From assembly GCA_003612335.1 (NCBI GenBank), contig RAYO01000017.1:1-64000 (forward strand): DNA of 64,000 bases, in the 5' to 3' direction. The position numbers and the translations under genes were made by a program. The stretch is from a bacterium 1xD42-67 (GTDB taxonomy: Bacteria > Bacillota > Clostridia > Oscillospirales > Oscillospiraceae). A model generated the notes under the pieces. That model made no database searches and was not told the DNA's origin. It saw nothing but the letters and a program-made list of their open reading frames with translations. This document shows, one piece after another, positions 49,200 to 59,285 of this stretch (within the stretch, counting starts at the first letter, position 1; every line of letters starts with the position of its first letter).

Positions 49200-50479
49200 T
49201 GTGCCCCCTCCTCTTTGGCCCGGACCACCGAGAGGGCGGTGCGCTGCGCTGTCACCCAGTTGGCGATCAGCTCCTCCGCCTCTTGTTTGGTGACCGCGCT
49301 GAACAGCGGGGCGAAGTCCAAAAAGTTGGCCCCGGCAAAGAAGGTCTGGGCCTGGCCCACACACAGATTCTCGAAGGAGTTGAGCCCTCGGACCTTGTTG
49401 CCGTAGACCCCCTTCTTCACCCGCTCCCAGAGGGCCTCGTCCACTCCCTCCCGGCCGATCCGGGCGGCCTCCTCCGCCACCGCCATCCGGACCGCCTCCG
49501 GGTCTTTGGATTCTCCGCCGGCCATCAAGAAGGCGCAGCCGGGGCAGCACTCATAGCCATAGGAGAACTCCTGATTGATCAGTCCCTCCCGATACAGCTT
49601 GGCATACAGGGGACTGGAGCTGCCCAGCAGCACCTCCAGGGCCAGCTCCCCCACCAGCTCCTGGCGCAGCCGGTCCTGGCCATTGATGGGAGCGTCCCCC
49701 TTATAGCCCAGCTGGAACAGGGGGGCGGACACCTCCATCCGCTCCTCGATATGATCCTGCGCGGCCTGGGGGGCTTCCCGCTCCCCATAGTCCTTGACGG
49801 CGATGGGGCCTGCCTCCTTGGGGAGGATCTCCCGGGCCACCTGGCAGATGCGCTCTGGGTCTACTGGCCCCGCCACGCACAGCACCATATTGGCCGGGTC
49901 GTAAAAAGCCTTATGACAGGCGTACAGGGTGTCGGCGGTGATGTGGGAGATCGACTCCACGCTCCCCGCCACGTTCACCCGGATGGGGTGGCTTTGATAG
50001 AGGGCGGTCATCAGGTTGATGAAGACCTTCCAGTCCGGGTCGTCGTCATACATGCCGATCTCTTGGCCGATGATCCCCCGCTCCTTGTCCACGCTCTCCT
50101 GGGTGAACCAGGGGACCGAGACGAAGGACAGGAGGATCCGCAGATTCTCCTCGAATTTCTCGGTGGATTCGAAGTAATAGCCAGTGATGGCGTTGCTGGT
50201 GAAGGCGTTGGGACTGGCTCCGTTGGCGGCCAGGTCCTGGAGCGCGTTTCCCTCCTGGGTGTCGAACATCTTGTGTTCCAGATAGTGGGCCACTCCGGCG
50301 GGGGTATCGTGCTGCTCCCCATCCAGATAGAAGCGCATATCCATCCCGCCGTAATTCGCGGCGAAAAAGGCGTAGCCCTTTTGGAACTCAGGCTTGGGGA
50401 AGACGAAGACGTTCAGCCCGTTGGCCAGCACCTCGTGATACATGGTCTCCCCCACCTGAGCGAATCTCAGCTTTTCCAT
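49196..50479 (-). CDS. ymfH: M16 peptidase, YmfH-type (EF-P modification-associated)
   Basis: 427 residues. The inverted zinc motif H-Y-L-E-H (H-x-x-E-H) near residue 68 and a downstream Glu make this the active partner of an M16 pair. The YmfH-like genes of Firmicutes are annotated as associated with EF-P 5-aminopentanol modification, though the direct role is unclear. It starts 3 bp after its partner's stop codon and overlaps lgt at its end. The partner lacks the zinc motif. Confidence 0.87.
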   Translation of the reverse strand: MEKLRFAQVGETMYHEVLANGLNVFVFPKPEFQKGYAFFAANYGGMDMRFYLDGEQHDTPAGVAHYLEHKMFDTQEGNALQDLAANGASPNAFTSNAITGYYFESTEKFEENLRILLSFVSVPWFTQESVDKERGIIGQEIGMYDDDPDWKVFINLMTALYQSHPIRVNVAGSVESISHITADTLYACHKAFYDPANMVLCVAGPVDPERICQVAREILPKEAGPIAVKDYGEREAPQAAQDHIEERMEVSAPLFQLGYKGDAPINGQDRLRQELVGELALEVLLGSSSPLYAKLYREGLINQEFSYGYECCPGCAFLMAGGESKDPEAVRMAVAEEAARIGREGVDEALWERVKKGVYGNKVRGLNSFENLCVGQAQTFFAGANFLDFAPLFSAVTKQEAEELIANWVTAQRTALSVVRAKEEGAQ

Positions 50480-50482
50480 GGC

Positions 50483-51766
50483 TCAGACCTCCTTTCCTTT
50501 CAGGAAGTAGACGGTGTCCAGCTCCAGCCTCCGGGCTGCCTCGGCCACCTGCTCCCGGGTGACGGCCTCCAGCCGCGCGGCCAGCACCTCGGGGCCGTAG
50601 TCCAGACCGGCCGCCGCCTGGCCCATCCAGAACTCCTCCTGCCGGCCCTGGTCGTCCAGGGTGGCCATACAGGCCCCGACCAGGGTACGGCGTGCGCCCT
50701 CCAGCTCCCAGTCCTCGATCTCGCCCCGCTTGACAGCCTCCAGCTGGGCCAGGATCTCGTCCTTCGCGGTCTGGTATCTGCCGAACTCGATGCCCGAGGA
50801 CACCAGGACCAGCCCCTTCATCTTCTCCAAGGTAGCGCTGGCATAGTAGCACAGAGACAGCTTCTCCCGCACGTTCATGAACAGCTTGGACAGGGTGGTG
50901 CCGCCGTAGACGGCGGCGGCCAGGTAGAGGGCAGGGAACCCCTCCTCCCAGCAGGTGAGCCCCCCGGTACGGAAGCCCAGGACCAGCTTGCCCTGGGTCA
51001 CGTCCATGGCTTCCTCCACCAGAACGGGCTCCGGCCCGGCGGTCACCCGCACCTCACAGTCCGGGTCGATCCGGTCTTCGTTCACCGGAAGCCGGCTCAG
51101 CGCCTCCTTCAGCGCACCCGCCACCCGGTCCGGATGGGCGGAGCCGCAGTAGTACAGCTCCACCTGGGCGGTGCGCAGCAGCTCCTGATACCGCGCCCAC
51201 AGGAGCTCCGGCGTGAGGACGGAGACGGTCTCCTCATCCCCCAGCCTGTCCACGCCGAACCGCTCAAAACGGCACATCTCCTGGGCCAGGCGCTGGGTGG
51301 CATAGGTCCGCTTGTCGTTGATCTGGGCCCGGATCCGGTCGATCAGATTGGCCTTCTCCCCGGCGGTGTAGTCAGAGGAGAAGACGCCGTCCTCTGTATA
51401 CGGCGCAAGGAGCAGCTCCCCCAGCAGGGCCGCAGCGGGCTCCAGGATCTTCTCCCCCTCCATGGCATAGGCGTCGTCCAGGAAGCTGGCCACGAAGCCC
51501 ACACACTGGGTCTCCCCCCTCTTGCGGACCACCGGCTCGACGGCTCCGCCATACAGCTCGTCCAGCGCGGCGGACAGCGCCTCCATATCCGGGTGGACCG
51601 CCGTCCCCCGGCGCAGGACCTCGGGAATCAGGGCGTTGGCCCCGGCGGTCTCCCTGTCCAGGGGGGCCAGGAGGGTGACGGACAGATAGGAGCTCTTGAA
51701 CTTATCGGTATGCACCGCGCGCAGCCATACCCCGGGGGACAGTTCCCGGCGAGTCACTTGTGACAT
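50483..51766 (-). CDS. ymfF: M16-family inactive partner, YmfF-type
   Basis: 427 residues of M16 peptidase fold without H-x-x-E-H; the N-terminal half keeps A-L-I-P-E-V-L-R-R-G-T and the C-terminal half Y-G-G-T-T-L-S-K-L-F. Such inactive subunits pair with a zinc-bearing one, here the next gene. ATG 51766 (M-S-Q-V-T) is chosen; AAAGGG lies 9 bp upstream, whereas 51805 lacks a site. First gene of the ymfF-ymfH-lgt-folD-MBOAT run, all tightly spaced. Confidence 0.87.
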   Translation of the reverse strand: MSQVTRRELSPGVWLRAVHTDKFKSSYLSVTLLAPLDRETAGANALIPEVLRRGTAVHPDMEALSAALDELYGGAVEPVVRKRGETQCVGFVASFLDDAYAMEGEKILEPAAALLGELLLAPYTEDGVFSSDYTAGEKANLIDRIRAQINDKRTYATQRLAQEMCRFERFGVDRLGDEETVSVLTPELLWARYQELLRTAQVELYYCGSAHPDRVAGALKEALSRLPVNEDRIDPDCEVRVTAGPEPVLVEEAMDVTQGKLVLGFRTGGLTCWEEGFPALYLAAAVYGGTTLSKLFMNVREKLSLCYYASATLEKMKGLVLVSSGIEFGRYQTAKDEILAQLEAVKRGEIEDWELEGARRTLVGACMATLDDQGRQEEFWMGQAAAGLDYGPEVLAARLEAVTREQVAEAARRLELDTVYFLKGKEV

Positions 51767-51857
51767 ATCTTGGTCCCTTTCTTTCGGATAAAAATGTTCC
51801 ATCATTTGGCTAGATCATCATACCACGCGCCCCATGCAAAAGTAAAGAGGGAAAACA

Positions 51858-54800
51858 TCAAATCGTCACCTCGAGCCGGTGTCCTCCGGTCATCCCCTCC
51901 AGAGGGACGCCCCCCTCCACACGCGCTCCGTCCAGGGTGGCGGACCAGGTCCCGGTCCGTTCCACGCAGATCTCCAGTCTGCCGCCAGGCAGTCTCCACA
52001 CCGCCTCATACCCGGGCCAGTCCGGGGGAAGGTCGGGCTCCACCGTGAGCCTCCCCTCCGCTATCTTCAGTCCCAGCAGCTCCTGGACGGCCGTCTGCCA
52101 ATACCATCCGGCGGCCCCAGTATACCATGTCCACCCCGCCCGGCCCGTCCGGCCGGGGGCATGGGCCACATCCGCAGCGATCGCATAGGGCTCCCCTCGG
52201 TAGATCTCAGTCGGGTGCCCCTCAGGCAGGAGGGCCTTCAGAACGGCCCAGCCGTCAGCGGGGCGCTCCAGCCGGAAACAGGCCATAGCCAGCCACACCG
52301 CTCCGTGGGTATACTGCCCGCCGTTCTCCCGCACTCCGGCGGGGTATCCCTTGATATAACCCGGGTCCTCCTCCCCCTGGCCGTCAAAGGGCGGGTCGAA
52401 GAGGCGCACCACCCCCGCCTCCCGGTCGAAGAGCCGGTCCAGAGCGGCGGAGACGGCCCGATCCGCCCTCTGCCGGTCGGTCCCTGATGGGAACACCGCG
52501 AAGGCCTGGGCGATGGCGTCGATCTGGCACTGTCCGCTCCGGGCAGAGCCCAGAGGGGCGCCGTCCTCATAATATCCCCGCCGGTACCAAGTCCCGTCCC
52601 AGGCCCCCTGAGCCGCCTGAATCAGGCCGTCCGCCCGCCGGAGGAGATCCTCCGCCCTGGCCCCCTCATCCATCCGGCGGCAGAGGGCGGCAAAGTCCTG
52701 GAGGACCGCCGCCAGGAACCAGGTGAGCCACACCGATTCGCCCCCCACCTTGTCCATGCCGTCGTTCCAGTCGCCGCCCCCCATCTTGGCCAGACCGTGG
52801 GGACCCGTCCCCCGGACCAGGGCGCACTGGACCGCGGCCAGGCCATGGCGGTAGAGACTGTCCCTCTTCTCGCTGGTCCGGGGGACCTCATACCGGTCCT
52901 TCTCGCCCTCCTCCAGGGGCTTTGCCGCCAGGTACGGGACCTCCTCTTTCAAAAGGTCCCAGTCTCCGGTGACAGTACAGTACCGGCACAGCACCCAGGG
53001 CAGCCACAGCAGATCGTCGGAGATGCGGGTGCGCACCCCCGCCCCCTGGGGCGGGTGCCACCAGTGCTGGACGTCCCCCTCCTCGAATTGGCGGGAGGCC
53101 GCCAGCAGCAGCTGCTCCTTTGTCCGCTCCGGCCAGGTGTATATCAGCGCCGCCGCGTCCTGGAGCTGGTCCCGGAACCCGAAGGCGCCGCCGTTCTGAT
53201 ATTGGCTGGTCCGGGCCATCATGCGGCAGGCGGACACCTGGTAGAGACACCAGCCGTTGAGATACCGGTCCAAAGCCCTGTCAGGCGTCCTGAAGGAGAG
53301 GGCGGACACCTTGTCCCGCCACCAGGCCAGGACCTTCTCCTCTTCCCGGGAAAAGTCCTCCCGGAAGGACCGAGAGCAGGGCCTGCCCTCCTTCTCCTTG
53401 GTCACCAGAGACACGGGTTTGCCGTCGGGCAGAGGGGCAGAGATCCCCTCCCCCTCCCCCAGGCGGTACACGATCCGTCCGGAGGCCCCGGTGAGGGTGA
53501 CGCGGAGGATCCGCCGCTCCTCTCCCAGGGGAACGAAGCCCTCGGCGGTCAGTCTGGCCCCGGGCAGCTCCTTCTCCCATCGGGCAAGGCCGGGACGATA
53601 GGTGACCGTACAGGGCAGGCCGTCCCCATCCGCAAAGACCGAGATCTCCGCCCCATCCAGCTCCACACCGATCCGCTCCTGTCCTCCCACCCCCAGGGGG
53701 TCGTTGGCCCAGGGGGTGAGCCTGCCCTCCCGGGAGTTTCCGCCGGCCCAGAGGAAGCCCGCCCCCGTCTCATCGACGATCCAGCCGAACTTCGAATCGC
53801 ACAGCACCTGGCTCCACCCCACCGGGGGCAGCTGTCTCCCGCAGCGGATGACCACGGCGTCCCCCTCCATCGTCCAGGGGGCAGGACCGGGGCCCAGGTC
53901 CACAGGAGGCGGCGGGGCAGCTGTCTCCACGGCGGTCTGCTCCTCCAGGGGGAAGACAGCCTTCGCCCAGGCCAGCACTGCCGGAGCGGCATCAGGACCA
54001 GCCAGATGGATACCGCCCTTGGCCCCCAGGGCCGACTCCGCCCCCAGCTTTTTCAGCTCCTCCACCAGGCTGGAGCGGAGGGGGCGGCGGTAGTCGCCCC
54101 CCTCCTCCAGGATCAGCACCAGGTCGAAGGGATATCCCCCCCGGCCGAGGAGCTGGTGCCAGCGGCACCAGAGGGCCCCCTGCTCCGCCTCCCCCTCGCC
54201 GGACAGCCGGCCGGCGGCGATGGGCAGATCTCCGGAGATCCCATAGGGCCACAGAACGGACTGAGGCGGGCGGTCCGTCCCCTCCTCCGGCGCGGCCAGC
54301 AGGGCCAGCAACTCGAAGGCCCCCATGGCCTCCCTCTCAGACAGGGCCAGCTTCTGGACCACAGGGGCCAGGGAGGCGGGGCCCCCATCTCTCCCGGACA
54401 AGATCCGCTCTGTCCCCTCCTGGGCCGCCTGGGGGGAATCCCCCAAGGCCAGGGCCAGGGAGAAGGTCCTCCCCTCCCCCTGCTCAAGGGAGACGGGGAT
54501 CCTGACCATGAGGCAGGGGTCTGCCCCCGCCCCGTCCTGGAGAGGACCGGGCCTGCGGGAGGGCAGGGCCCGCAGGCCCCCCCGTCCCAGTGCGGCGGAC
54601 CGGTCCAGGCTGACGGAGGCCCCCTCTCCCGTCCAGCGGACAGAGAGACAGGGCCCCTCCTCCTCTCCCCGGGAGCGGCGGCGGAAGAGGGCGCTGTCCC
54701 CCTCCTGCGCCCCCTCCAGGAAGAGCCGGGAGAAGGCGGGGTGGGCGTCGAAGTCCCGCTGGGGACAGAGGACGGGCTCCAGGTAGAAGAGCAGCTCTCC

Positions 54801-57800
54801 CTCCAGCCGCCCTCTGCCCCGCCATGTCAGCTCCACCCGGTGGAGCTGGCCGTTCTCCCGCCGGGAGACGGTGAGGGCCGTCCGGGCGGACAGCCCCTCC
54901 CGCTCCGTGGACCAGGAGGCCCCACTGGCGTCGAAGGACCAGCGGCGCTCCCCCCCTTCCTGATACAGGGGGGCCGGCGTCAGGCCCAGGACCCCCTCCG
55001 GACCGCAGAAAAAGGCGGATGCTCCGGCAGGGGCATAATACGCCCCCGGACGGGCGAGGACGACCGCCAGTTCCCCCGCCCGGGAAGCGGTGAGACCGTT
55101 GTCACAGACCAATACGCTGTAGGCGCCGTTGGACAGCAGGCAGCATCGGGGATGCCTCCGGCCAAAGCCCTCCCCCTCCCGAATCAGGGCGGGGCCGGCG
55201 GCAGGACGGGACCGGACGGGGAGGTCCCGCTCCTCCTGCTTCATGATCGGGGCTCCCACCGGCACCCGCTCCTGGAGCAGCTCCCGGTAGGCAGACATAT
55301 CGCAGTCCTTCATGAACCGCTCCTGCATCACGCCCTCCCGCAGGGCGTTGTCGATGGCCACCAGGCTCATCCCCAGGTGGTGGGACATATAGGAGCGGAC
55401 CACCTCATGGTCCTCTGCCCCGGTGAGGCGGGCGGGGGTATAGTCCACCGCCTCGTAAAGGCCATAGCGCCCCTCCAGCCCCAGGTCCCGCAGGCGGCGC
55501 AGGTTGCGCAGGGCACTGCGGGGGGCCAGCAGCAGGGCCAGGAAGGAGGAGTAGGGGGACACCACCAGCTCGGTGTCCAGTCCCCGCTTCAGCCCCAGGG
55601 CCTGGACGCCGTGGGCTTTATACTGGTAGCTCATGCCCGGGTCGAAGGCGCAGAATCCCGATTCAGAGATCCCCCAGGGCCGCTTGGTCTTATCTCCCCG
55701 GCGCTTCTGGGCGTAAACGCAGAAGGACAGGGTCTCGTAGAGGAAGGAGTTGGGCTCGCAGGGCAGGAGGAGGTTGGGCATGAAGTACTCGAACATGGTG
55801 CCCGTCCACGAGGCCATGCCGCAGTAGTCGTTGTCCCCCAGGAGCATCCGGCCCAGCCGCCGCCAGTGGCGGGCGGGGACCTCCCCCCGGGCCACCGAAA
55901 TGAAACTGGTCTGCCGGGCCTCGCTGGCCATCAGGTCGTACCAGCCTTCGGTGAGCTGATCCTGTTCCACCTCGTATCCGATGGAGAACAGCCGCCGCTC
56001 CTGATCGAAGAGGGGCGCGCAGTCCATGGCGTCGGACAGGGCCTCGGCCCGCCGGGCCAGCACGTCCTCCCCCCACTGATACAGCCCCTCCCGCAGGGCG
56101 ATGAGGCATCCCCGCAGGTTGCCGCTGTCCACTGTGGACACATATCTGGGGCGGAGGGGCTGCGCAGTCGATGTGTCATACCAGTTATACAGGTGTCCCC
56201 GCCATTTTTCCAGCCCCTCCACCGTGTCCAGGATGTGGGAGATCAGCCCCACCGCCCGCTTCCGGGGGGCGAGGTCCAGATCGGCCGCCGCCATCACCGA
56301 CAGCAGGGCCATACCAATGTTGGTGGGGGAGGTCCGCCGGGCCAGCATGGGGCCGGGCTGCTCCTGCCAGTTGTCCGGCGGGAGCCAGTGGTCCTCCTCC
56401 CGGAGGAATCTGTCGAAATACCGCCAGATCAGGGTGGCCTGATGGAGGAGGAAGGCCCGGTCCGCAGGGGGCAGGGCCTTCCCCTTCTTAGAGGGACGGC
56501 TCACCGCCCAGGCCAGTACAGGGGCCAGCAGCCAGACCGCCCCCACCGCCTTGCCGAACCTGAGCTGGGCGAAGAGGAGCACAAAGATGCCGGCCGCCGC
56601 CGAGGACCAGGCTTTTTTGTAGTAGAAGGGGACGCTCCCCTTCCCCTTCTCCGTCTGGGCGGCAGTGACCCAGGCCAGCATATCCTTGTGGGAGACAGTC
56701 ATCCGCCACAGGGCGGAGGAGATCGCGGTCAGGGAGATATAGGCCTGATAGGGCAGGAAGACCAGCTGGACCCCGGTCTGCAAGATGGCCCCGGCCAGTC
56801 CGGCGATGACGGTGGAGTGATACCGCCGCCGCTCGCCGCTGCGCCGGACGGCCAGCTCCGCCCCGGACAGCAGCAGGTTGGATGCCGCCGCCAGCACGGC
56901 GATCCCTCCCGCCCAGGCGAAGACCCGGCCGGAGAAGCACATGCCCAGCACCAGGGTGAGCAGAGTGGAGATGGGGGTCAGGGACCGGCGCAGGTTGTCC
57001 AGGATCTTCCACCTAGCCAGAGGCGGCAGGGGGTTGGCCTCCTTTCCTCCCCGGCCGTCGGGCACCCGCCGGCCCAGCCAGGGGAGCAACTGCCAGTCCC
57101 CCCGGATCCACCGGTGGAGACGGGCAAAGTAGCTGTAGACCTGCCAGGGACAGCCGTCGGTCCACTCCACCTCTCCCACCAGCCCCGCCCGGAGATAGCT
57201 GCCCTCCAGCAGGTCGTGGGAGAGGATGGTGTTCTCCGGGAAGCGGCCGTCCAGGCAGGTATCGAACGCATCCACCGAAAAGATCCCCTTTCCGGTGTAG
57301 GTGCCCTGGTCGAAGAGGTCGTGGTATACGTCGCTGGCGGTAGAGCCATAGGGGTCCACGCCCCCCAGTCCTCCAAAGATCTTGGCGAAGAAGGACCTGT
57401 TGGCCGCCTCCAGCTCCACCGCTACCCGGGGCTGGAAGAGGGCGTGTCCGGCGGTGACCACTCTCCGTTTCGGGTCGATCGCCGGCCGGTTCAGGGGGTG
57501 GAGCATGGCCCCGGCCAGCTCCCGGGCGGTGCCCACACTAAGGCTGGTGTCCGAGTCCAGGGCGATCACATACTGCACCTGCCGCAGCCAGTTCCGCTCC
57601 CCCGCCTCCACCTCCAGGCCGGTGCGTTTCCCCTTCAGCAGCCGGACCAGCTCGGTGAGGGCACCCCGCTTCCGCTCCCAGCCCATGTAGCGCTCATCCT
57701 GTTTGCTGAAGGCCGGGACGCGGAAGAACAGATAGAAGCCTCCGCCATATTTCTCGTTGAGGGAATCCACCGCCCTTCGTGCGCTGTCCATCCAGGCCGC

Positions 57801-59009
57801 CCCCTCCTCCCCCATGGGGACGCCGCTGTCGGGCAGGTCGGCCAGGATGCCCAGCCGCAGCTCGGGCCCGGCGTCCCGATTGGCCAGCCGGTAGCGCTCC
57901 AGCAGAGCGGCCAGCTTGGGGCCGCTGTCCTCCCCGGTGAGAAGGGACACCACCACGCACAGGGTGCGCCCCTCCCTGGGGATGCCCCCCTCCAGCTCCA
58001 TCCGGGGCACAGGACGGGGGGACACCAGCCGGACCAGGAGGAAATCCAGACCATTTTTTACGATGTCAGACAGAGGCAGGAAGAGCAGGACGGCGGCCAG
58101 CGGGGTCCCCGCCGCCTGCCACAGGACCAGAGCCGCCAGAAGGGACAGGCCCATCACTGCCAGACCATAGCCCACTCCGGAGCGGGTCCGCTCCGGACGG
58201 CCCAGGGGCTCCCGGTAGAGATACCAGCCCACGTGCCTGCGGGCCCCCTCCCCCTTTTGGGCCAGCTCCAGGGCCTGGCGGGCAGTCTGTCCCTCCTCCA
58301 TCCGGCAGGTCTTGGCCAGCTGGCACACCCTCTGCCGGTAGCGGCGGCGGGTGTCCTCATCCATATGGGGGTAGTGGCCCGAGGGGTCCTGGACTAACAC
58401 CCGCTCCACCCGGCTGGCCCCCTCCAGCAGGGCGGTCCACTCCCCTCCGGACAGGGCCCGGAGGGCGCTGAACACCGCCCCCATCTGTTCTGGAGGGACC
58501 TTGTCCCCCCTCAGGGCCTCCAGATCGCCGCACAGCTGGGCCAGCCGCTCCGCCAGTGCTCCGGCCAGAGCGGGGACGAAGAGGGACAGCTCCCGCTCCG
58601 TCAGGGGACGCACCGACTGGAAGCCCTCCAGATAGAGGGCCAGCCTGCTCTGGTCCAGGTCGGGCACCGCCCACAGGGCGCCTTGGGCGCAACGCTGGAG
58701 GAGAGCGTCTCCGCTCCCGGTCCCCCGCAGCGGCCTGCCCCCCTTCAGGGCTTCCCGGGCCCGCCCGCCCTCCCGAAGGGCCAGATAGTGGTTGTCCAGC
58801 AGCCACTCCGCCGCCCCGGGCAGGGCGGACCGTCCCACGCTCCAGAGGTCCAGGGCCTCCCGGGCCCGGCGGATCCTGTCCAGATCCCTCTTCAGGGCGC
58901 GGGACAGCACGCGGCAGGAGACCGTCCCCTCTGCCTTCGATCCCCGGGCGGCGTTGGCGGCGTAGTTCTTCAAATGGGCGTCGTCCATGGGGACGTGTGG
59001 GGTGTTCAT
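51858..59009 (-). CDS. Cyclic beta-1,2-glucan synthase-like giant glycosyltransferase
   Basis: 2383 residues, somewhat shorter than rhizobial NdvB (~2800). An N-terminal soluble region (~1-270) precedes membrane helices near 280-330. A GT84-type transferase follows, with D-S-D-T-S near 484, E-N-T-I-L-S-H-D-L-L-E-G-S near 592 and R-W-I-R-G-D-W near 633. More helices lie at ~675-840, then a glucoamylase-like domain at ~850-1330 and a GH94 phosphorylase region with G-G-G-D-W-N-D-G-M near 2083. NdvB makes cyclic beta-1,2-glucans by transfer, length control and ring closure. AGGAGG precedes ATG 59009. The gene stands alone. Product cyclic or linear cannot be told from sequence. Confidence 0.85.
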   Translation of the reverse strand: MNTPHVPMDDAHLKNYAANAARGSKAEGTVSCRVLSRALKRDLDRIRRAREALDLWSVGRSALPGAAEWLLDNHYLALREGGRAREALKGGRPLRGTGSGDALLQRCAQGALWAVPDLDQSRLALYLEGFQSVRPLTERELSLFVPALAGALAERLAQLCGDLEALRGDKVPPEQMGAVFSALRALSGGEWTALLEGASRVERVLVQDPSGHYPHMDEDTRRRYRQRVCQLAKTCRMEEGQTARQALELAQKGEGARRHVGWYLYREPLGRPERTRSGVGYGLAVMGLSLLAALVLWQAAGTPLAAVLLFLPLSDIVKNGLDFLLVRLVSPRPVPRMELEGGIPREGRTLCVVVSLLTGEDSGPKLAALLERYRLANRDAGPELRLGILADLPDSGVPMGEEGAAWMDSARRAVDSLNEKYGGGFYLFFRVPAFSKQDERYMGWERKRGALTELVRLLKGKRTGLEVEAGERNWLRQVQYVIALDSDTSLSVGTARELAGAMLHPLNRPAIDPKRRVVTAGHALFQPRVAVELEAANRSFFAKIFGGLGGVDPYGSTASDVYHDLFDQGTYTGKGIFSVDAFDTCLDGRFPENTILSHDLLEGSYLRAGLVGEVEWTDGCPWQVYSYFARLHRWIRGDWQLLPWLGRRVPDGRGGKEANPLPPLARWKILDNLRRSLTPISTLLTLVLGMCFSGRVFAWAGGIAVLAAASNLLLSGAELAVRRSGERRRYHSTVIAGLAGAILQTGVQLVFLPYQAYISLTAISSALWRMTVSHKDMLAWVTAAQTEKGKGSVPFYYKKAWSSAAAGIFVLLFAQLRFGKAVGAVWLLAPVLAWAVSRPSKKGKALPPADRAFLLHQATLIWRYFDRFLREEDHWLPPDNWQEQPGPMLARRTSPTNIGMALLSVMAAADLDLAPRKRAVGLISHILDTVEGLEKWRGHLYNWYDTSTAQPLRPRYVSTVDSGNLRGCLIALREGLYQWGEDVLARRAEALSDAMDCAPLFDQERRLFSIGYEVEQDQLTEGWYDLMASEARQTSFISVARGEVPARHWRRLGRMLLGDNDYCGMASWTGTMFEYFMPNLLLPCEPNSFLYETLSFCVYAQKRRGDKTKRPWGISESGFCAFDPGMSYQYKAHGVQALGLKRGLDTELVVSPYSSFLALLLAPRSALRNLRRLRDLGLEGRYGLYEAVDYTPARLTGAEDHEVVRSYMSHHLGMSLVAIDNALREGVMQERFMKDCDMSAYRELLQERVPVGAPIMKQEERDLPVRSRPAAGPALIREGEGFGRRHPRCCLLSNGAYSVLVCDNGLTASRAGELAVVLARPGAYYAPAGASAFFCGPEGVLGLTPAPLYQEGGERRWSFDASGASWSTEREGLSARTALTVSRRENGQLHRVELTWRGRGRLEGELLFYLEPVLCPQRDFDAHPAFSRLFLEGAQEGDSALFRRRSRGEEEGPCLSVRWTGEGASVSLDRSAALGRGGLRALPSRRPGPLQDGAGADPCLMVRIPVSLEQGEGRTFSLALALGDSPQAAQEGTERILSGRDGGPASLAPVVQKLALSEREAMGAFELLALLAAPEEGTDRPPQSVLWPYGISGDLPIAAGRLSGEGEAEQGALWCRWHQLLGRGGYPFDLVLILEEGGDYRRPLRSSLVEELKKLGAESALGAKGGIHLAGPDAAPAVLAWAKAVFPLEEQTAVETAAPPPPVDLGPGPAPWTMEGDAVVIRCGRQLPPVGWSQVLCDSKFGWIVDETGAGFLWAGGNSREGRLTPWANDPLGVGGQERIGVELDGAEISVFADGDGLPCTVTYRPGLARWEKELPGARLTAEGFVPLGEERRILRVTLTGASGRIVYRLGEGEGISAPLPDGKPVSLVTKEKEGRPCSRSFREDFSREEEKVLAWWRDKVSALSFRTPDRALDRYLNGWCLYQVSACRMMARTSQYQNGGAFGFRDQLQDAAALIYTWPERTKEQLLLAASRQFEEGDVQHWWHPPQGAGVRTRISDDLLWLPWVLCRYCTVTGDWDLLKEEVPYLAAKPLEEGEKDRYEVPRTSEKRDSLYRHGLAAVQCALVRGTGPHGLAKMGGGDWNDGMDKVGGESVWLTWFLAAVLQDFAALCRRMDEGARAEDLLRRADGLIQAAQGAWDGTWYRRGYYEDGAPLGSARSGQCQIDAIAQAFAVFPSGTDRQRADRAVSAALDRLFDREAGVVRLFDPPFDGQGEEDPGYIKGYPAGVRENGGQYTHGAVWLAMACFRLERPADGWAVLKALLPEGHPTEIYRGEPYAIAADVAHAPGRTGRAGWTWYTGAAGWYWQTAVQELLGLKIAEGRLTVEPDLPPDWPGYEAVWRLPGGRLEICVERTGTWSATLDGARVEGGVPLEGMTGGHRLEVTI

Positions 59010-59037
59010 AACAGAGGCCTCCTGAAAAAGGAATTTT

Positions 59038-59150
59038 AGGCTCCCCCTCCGTGGGGGAGCTGTCGAGCGGAGCGAGACTGAGGGGGGAAACATTCCACCC
59101 CCCTCCGTCAGCGGCTTTGCCGCTGCCACCTCCCCCACAAGGGGGGAGGC
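59038..59150. repeat. MITE-like composite inverted repeat
   Basis: Left half starts AGGCTCCCCC and includes the CTCCCCC...GGGGGAG hairpin, then GTCGAGCGGAGCGAGAC; the right half is an imperfect inverted copy ending GGGGGGAGGCT, with its own CAGCGGC/GCCGCTG hairpin. About 113 bp in all. The sequence style matches short dispersed repeats I recall from Oscillospiraceae genomes; copy number needs a genome search. Confidence 0.65.
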
Positions 59151-59223
59151 TTTTCCCTCCAGTTTTCCCCCGGCCCTGGCGGAATATACCAAAAGGACTC
59201 TTCGCACCGTCAAGGAATTTGGC

Positions 59224-59252
59224 TTGACAAACAGCAAAAAATATGGTATGCT
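59224..59252 (+). promoter_or_regulatory. ylxM-ffh promoter
   Basis: Perfect TTGACA (59224-59229), 17-bp spacer, TATGCT (59247-59252). Confidence 0.85.
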
Positions 59253-59255
59253 CCC

Positions 59256-59285
59256 AAATGTAAAGTTCATCGCCTTTACATTTTT
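59256..59285 (+). promoter_or_regulatory. Leader hairpin or operator of ylxM-ffh
   Basis: AAATGTAAAG (59256-59265) and CTTTACATTT (59274-59283) form 10-bp perfect arms around an 8-nt loop, then TT. It begins at the predicted transcription start. It may be a 5' stabilising stem, an early attenuator, or a repressor site. Confidence 0.55.

Noticed and set aside
52797-58397. Very long open frame opposite the glucan synthase gene
   Set aside because: A shadow of the high-GC coding strand; Pro/Gly/Gln/Arg-rich translation without any domain or ribosome site.
51858-59270. Glucan synthase start at the far upstream ATG (59270)
   Set aside because: The extra 87 codons run through a palindromic repeat and the ylxM promoter; ATG 59009 has an ideal ribosome site.
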